From the NCBI GenBank assembly GCA_024138015.1, contig JAMXBB010000008.1, positions 7,818,263 to 7,882,262 of the forward strand: 64,000 nt of DNA. The letters run 5' to 3'. Below, one piece after another: positions 60,454-64,000 of the stretch. The number at the start of each line of letters is the position of its first letter. Position 1 is the first letter of the stretch. The notes under the pieces were generated by a model. That model was not told the DNA's origin and made no database searches. It saw nothing but the letters and a program-made list of their open reading frames with translations. Made by a program: the position numbers and the translations under genes. The stretch comes from Lumnitzera littorea. Lineage: Eukaryota > Streptophyta > Magnoliopsida > Myrtales > Combretaceae.

Positions 60454-62020
60454 ATGGCACCTCCCAAGAAGTGAACAACCGGTACGTTTGATACCATTTC
60501 TCAAGAGCTTAGCACTAATGTTGAGCTTACTAAGCAAAATCCACTCCCATTAACTAAGAATATTAGCTAGGACCATTCGGTGCATAAGGCTTCTTTAGAT
60601 CCTGTACAATCAATGTAAATAATGTAGAAAGCCACAAGCACTTTAAATCAATTCATAGCTATGTTCTAACCCATTCTCACCAGGAAGGTATAGCTTTATT
60701 GAATCTTATGGTTATTGCATAGCTAAGCACTACTACCTCAACTCAACTAACTAATCCTCTAGCTATTGAGGAGGATCTCCATCAAAGAGGGAGTGATGAA
60801 ACCACCTACCCCCCCCCCCCAAAACCTACGTGACAACCAACTCCTGCAACAGAGAATATAAGAGTCCATTTAGGTGGCTTTTCATCTTCACCGGTGCCTG
60901 CTCCTCTATCCAATCCTATTATCCCAATCTTGAGAAGATCTACTTCTCATCTTAATCTTACCCTTGCTTCACTACCTATATCTACAGCTTCTACTCCAAA
61001 GACTTTCTTTATAACAAGGGAAGACTTAAACGTTTATATAAAGGAAATACAATCTAGGTCATCTATAGGAGTACCAGAGTTGAAACTCTCATATCATCAA
61101 CGCTTTGCAACAAAGCCATACTCTAAGGACTATGTAAGTCCTAAATTCTTGCTGTTCAATAGTAAGAAGGGGAGTGCAAAGGAACACTTATTGAAATTTA
61201 TTAAAACCCTCGAACATTATAGGCTTGATGATGACTTAGAGCTTAGAGAATTCTCCAAATCATTGATAGAGAAGGCATATACCCGGTATGTTAACCTCCT
61301 CTAAGGATTGATTGATTCATGGAGAACTATGTGTAAGCTTTTTTTGAAAAAATTCTTCTCTACTCATGAGCAAGTCACGATTTTAGATATGAGAAGAATA
61401 CAACAAAACTTGGAGGAAGATCTAATGGATTATATAGAGTGCTTTAGAGAATGCACTTTAAACATTTAAGATATCTATGATGAAAGAGAACTAGTGAGGA
61501 TCTATATCTAAGGGATGTTCTCTGAGTATGCTGTGCACTTAGAGAATCTTTCCCTGTATTCTTTTGCTACACTCGTTGAGAATGCATGAAGGACAAACAA
61601 CTCTATTATGAGGCAATAGAAGGAAAGTAGCAAGCTTAACAAATGAGTAGCATTTGTGTCCTCAACTGAGAGTGAGAACTTTAATGTCAGTAAGGGACCT
61701 AAGAAAGATATAAAAACTCTTTCGTTTCCATGTCTAATGGGCAAGGTACATGCCATCCTCAACCGTTGGCTACAGGATGAAGCTATCAAGTTGCTAAAAG
61801 TTAAGTGCCAACCTATGGAGAATGAAAGAAGAAATCCCAAATATTGTCAGTTTCATAGAACAGTAAATCCTCCCACTAAGGATTGCTGAAGCATAAGAAA
61901 GATGTTTCATAAAAGAATTCAAAATGGGGAGCTTGTCATCGAAGATAACGATATTTGCAACAACCTGCTTCTAAGCTATAATACCCATGTGATAGCCCAT
62001 GAGTACTTTGAAAGTGATTA
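60454..62020 (+). pseudogene. gag: Retrotransposon gag (PF03732-like), degenerate
   Basis: ATG at 60,454 gives MAPPKK, a stop, then TTGTFDTISQELSTNVELT. After frameshifts, 60,894-61,304 is open and contains YSKDYVSPKFLLFNSKKGSA, KEHLLKFIKTLEHYRLDDDL, LREFSKSLIEKAYTRYV. The frame continues with IDSW..MCKLFLKKFFSTHE, DMRRIQQNLEEDLMDYIECF and IYI*GM, then KYCQFHRTVNPPTKDC (61,838-61,885). This is the 'FD...GNAK.HL..F', 'SW......F...F', 'Q....E.V.DYI.R.R' order of plant gypsy gag, with the C-terminal C..H....PT..C motif. Stops and at least two frameshifts are present. No protease or RT follows: the frame runs into a minisatellite and LTR, so the element is gag-only in this copy. Confidence 0.8.
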
Positions 62021-62139
62021 GCAATTTGTTAGGAATAAAAAAAAAAAAGGGTTCAAGCTATGACTTTGCTTTTGTAAATGAAGAACAAATTTCACTACTC
62101 AATAATAAAACTTTTATTATCTTACTCATCTCTGTGTTT

Positions 62140-62757
62140 TATATCTTACTCTCTTAAGCCTAGGCAACGTCCTGGCATCTCAGCTCCTATGCTTTAAGCC
62201 CAAGCATTGCCCTAGCATCCTAGCTATCATGCCTTAAGCCTAGGCAGTGCCTTGGCATCTTAGTCTTCACACTTTAAGCCCAAGTAATGCCCTGGCATCC
62301 TAAGTCCTATGCCTAATGCCCAAGTGATGCCTTGGCATCTTAACTCCTATGCCTCAAGCTCAGGTAGTACCTTGGCATCTCAGCTCTCATGCCTAAATCT
62401 TAAGTGATGCTTTAAGATCTCAGCTTCCATGCTTAAAGCCTAGGTGATGCCTTAGCGTCTCAACTCCCATGCCTCAAGCATAAGCGATGCCCTGGCATCT
62501 CAACTCCTATGCCTTAAGCCTAAGTATCATCCTAGCGTCTCGGCTTTTATGCCTTAAGCTTAAGCAATGCCTTAGCATCTCAGCTTGTATGCCTCAAGCC
62601 TAGGTGACACCTAATCATCTTAACTCTTATGGCTAAAGCCCAAGCAATGCTTGTCATCTTGGCTTCCGTGCCTTATGTCTAGGTAGCACCCCGACATCTT
62701 AGACTCTATACCTTAAGTCTAGACGATGCCTTAGCATCTGGCGTTTGTACAGGAACT
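62140..62757 (+). repeat. 48-bp minisatellite, about 12-13 units
   Basis: The unit by eye is: ccttaagcccaagcaatg, ccctggcatctcagctcc, tatg. It runs in one orientation from about 62,140 to 62,757 with roughly 10-20 percent divergence between units. It lies between gag and the LTR start at 62,760. Confidence 0.93.
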
Positions 62758-62759
62758 GT

Positions 62760-64000
62760 TGTAAACACCTAATTTTTGCCCCTTCGTAATCCTAATTTTT
62801 TAATTTATTTTTATTTTTTTACAAAAAGGGACTTAATTCAAAAATTAAAAAATAATAATATTAAAAAATAATAAAAATTTGGAAAAATGATGAAAATACA
62901 AAAAAAAAATGAGAAAAGAAAAAGTATATAAATATTTTTATAAGAAGAAAATTATTTTTAGAGTCAATCGTTTTAGTTTAGCTTAGTTCAAAAAATTATT
63001 TTAGGGAGTCGTGTGGTTTAAGTATAATTTAATTGTACTGAATATCAAGGCGTAGGCCAATGACCTAACGGATAAGCATTGGAGTATTGAGTTGGATTTA
63101 ATTTGATGTCTTGGGTTTGAATCTCACTAGATACTTAGGTGTCTTTTATTTCAATCTTTTTATTTTTACAAAAAAAGCGAGTTGAATCCACAGAATTCAT
63201 ATCTAATCAAAATTATTTGAATCTAGTTTGATTAGATTTGGATTAATATCAAGGATTTGGATCTAATTTAATTAGACATAATAGATATGATTTGATATGA
63301 TCTTATTTAGCTTTTATAAATACAAACACTCCCGAAAGAATGAAGGATCCTTTGTCCATCCATAGCTGCAATCCTGATCAACACTACTCACATGAACTAC
63401 GATAATAACAAGTACTGTTACACCACTTTGCACAGTAGCAAGCCAAATTGAATTCCTACACCAACATCGTAGAAGCCAACCACTCTTCATCCTCTTTCAA
63501 TACCACTCTAGATTAGCATCAATTCATCACCCCCATTGTCAATAAACGTCAAACAGCCGAATATCAACAGCCCCACTGTCAACTAAAGTCTCTTTGTCAA
63601 CTACAATCACCATCCAGATAATTCACTACACTCCACAAAGTTACATGCCTTGTTTGTTCGACAACACAGAACACACAACATCATATCATAATTTCACATA
63701 CGCAGCAGCAGTCCCTATCCTGACTTCCCTCGCCATTGTACACTTTGATCATGACTACTCACAGCACACATCACTAATCTTCTACACCACCACTACAGCA
63801 GTTTTCGATGATCCAACTACACGCATTCACCAGCAATCCAAGCATGATATCTATGCAATAGCAGTCTACAATACGTCTAAGGATAGCACACAAAGTGCGC
63901 CACTACCCTTCACCTAACCTTTGACACATGCGACACCACTGCCAGTACACCCATGAATCCTCCGCTTGAGCACTGTTGCCATCCTCCATACTTCGATCAC
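62760..64000 (+). mobile_element. 3' LTR of the gag-only element, cut by the window edge
   Basis: It starts TGTAAACACCTAATTTTTGCCCC. There is an A-rich tract (62,810-62,960) and a conserved segment at 63,050-63,150 shared, reversed, with 14,300-14,440. TTTATAAATA at 63,313-63,322 is a good promoter TATA, followed by a C/A-rich leader (63,350-64,000). The frame at 63,594-63,917 belongs to this leader and has no recognised domain. Confidence 0.75.
63313..63322 (+). promoter_or_regulatory. Candidate LTR TATA box (TTTATAAATA)
   Basis: About 555 bp into the LTR, after the A-rich U3 and directly before the G-poor leader. Equivalent in position to the minus-strand TATAAAA at 13,861. Confidence 0.55.

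Noticed and set aside
61508..61840. 110-codon minus-strand ORF
   Set aside because: Antisense shadow of gag, which is recognisable on the plus strand.
63594..63917. 107-codon ORF near the window end
   Set aside because: It lies in the C/A-rich LTR leader. It is open because the tract is poor in G and T, and it shows no domain.
1..64000. A new multi-gene defence, metabolic or regulatory system
   Set aside because: Apart from the PMEI-like gene and the small conserved ORF, everything recognisable is retroelement debris. No cluster of cooperating genes is present.

Overview
This is a nuclear window from a flowering plant. It is very A+T-rich, it is dominated by layered and decayed LTR retrotransposons, and it holds only one intact protein-coding gene that I can support. 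No bacterial, organellar, rRNA, tRNA or CRISPR signal is visible. The retroelement types (chromovirus with chromodomain, Tat/Ogre-like LTRs, L1-type LINE) and the pectin-methylesterase/invertase-inhibitor gene point to an angiosperm. I cannot name the species from the sequence.

Layout. 1-2,437 is a minus-strand LTR cut by the window edge. 2,438-11,968 is a degenerate Ty3/gypsy chromovirus of Tekay/Del type (gag, protease, RT, RNase H, integrase, chromodomain, then a 3.6-kb 3' LTR at 8,361-11,968). 12,000-14,900 is a minus-strand Tat-type LTR. 15,249-18,181 and 19,676-about 21,000 are further minus-strand chromovirus LTRs, followed by another Tat-like LTR fragment. 23,177-23,560 is a sequence gap of 384 N between homopolymer runs. 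24,241-25,074 is a broken PF04195-like ('putative gypsy type transposon') reading frame. 25,115-36,384 is a large element without pol (LARD-like), with LTR ends, a primer-binding site, a short coiled-coil gag-like frame, and a two-family minisatellite array just before its 3' LTR. A 1,278-bp solo LTR has jumped into that array. 36,385-38,185 is LTR debris.

38,228-41,365 and 56,552-59,757 are two copies of one roughly 3.1-kb unit: L1 reverse-transcriptase remnant, PMEI-like gene, small antisense ORF, then the upstream part of an L1 ORF2. The gene is intact in the second copy (57,852-58,301) and broken by a frameshift and stops in the first (39,473-39,912). The copies are separated by about 15 kb of nested retroelements. 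A minus-strand chromovirus (41,370-56,540) is split in its RT gene by a 10.6-kb insertion (44,067-54,706, 5-bp target duplication GCCAT), which is a solo LTR itself split by a further block of opposite-strand LTRs (45,487-52,456).

59,765-64,000 is a second element without visible pol: end of a 5' LTR, primer-binding site, decayed gag, 48-bp minisatellite array, then the start of the 3' LTR. Two separate elements in this window thus carry a tandem array exactly upstream of the 3' LTR, the arrangement known for Tat/Ogre 3'-untranslated satellites. In the element coding remnants, many stops sit where the family has glutamine, and catalytic Asp-Asp pairs have become Asn-Asn. Both fit long-term loss of methylated cytosines in silenced DNA. 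I see no evidence for an operon-like or otherwise coordinated new system. The most unusual points are the shortened PMEI-like gene, its LINE-bounded duplication with a conserved antisense ORF, and the element-borne satellites.
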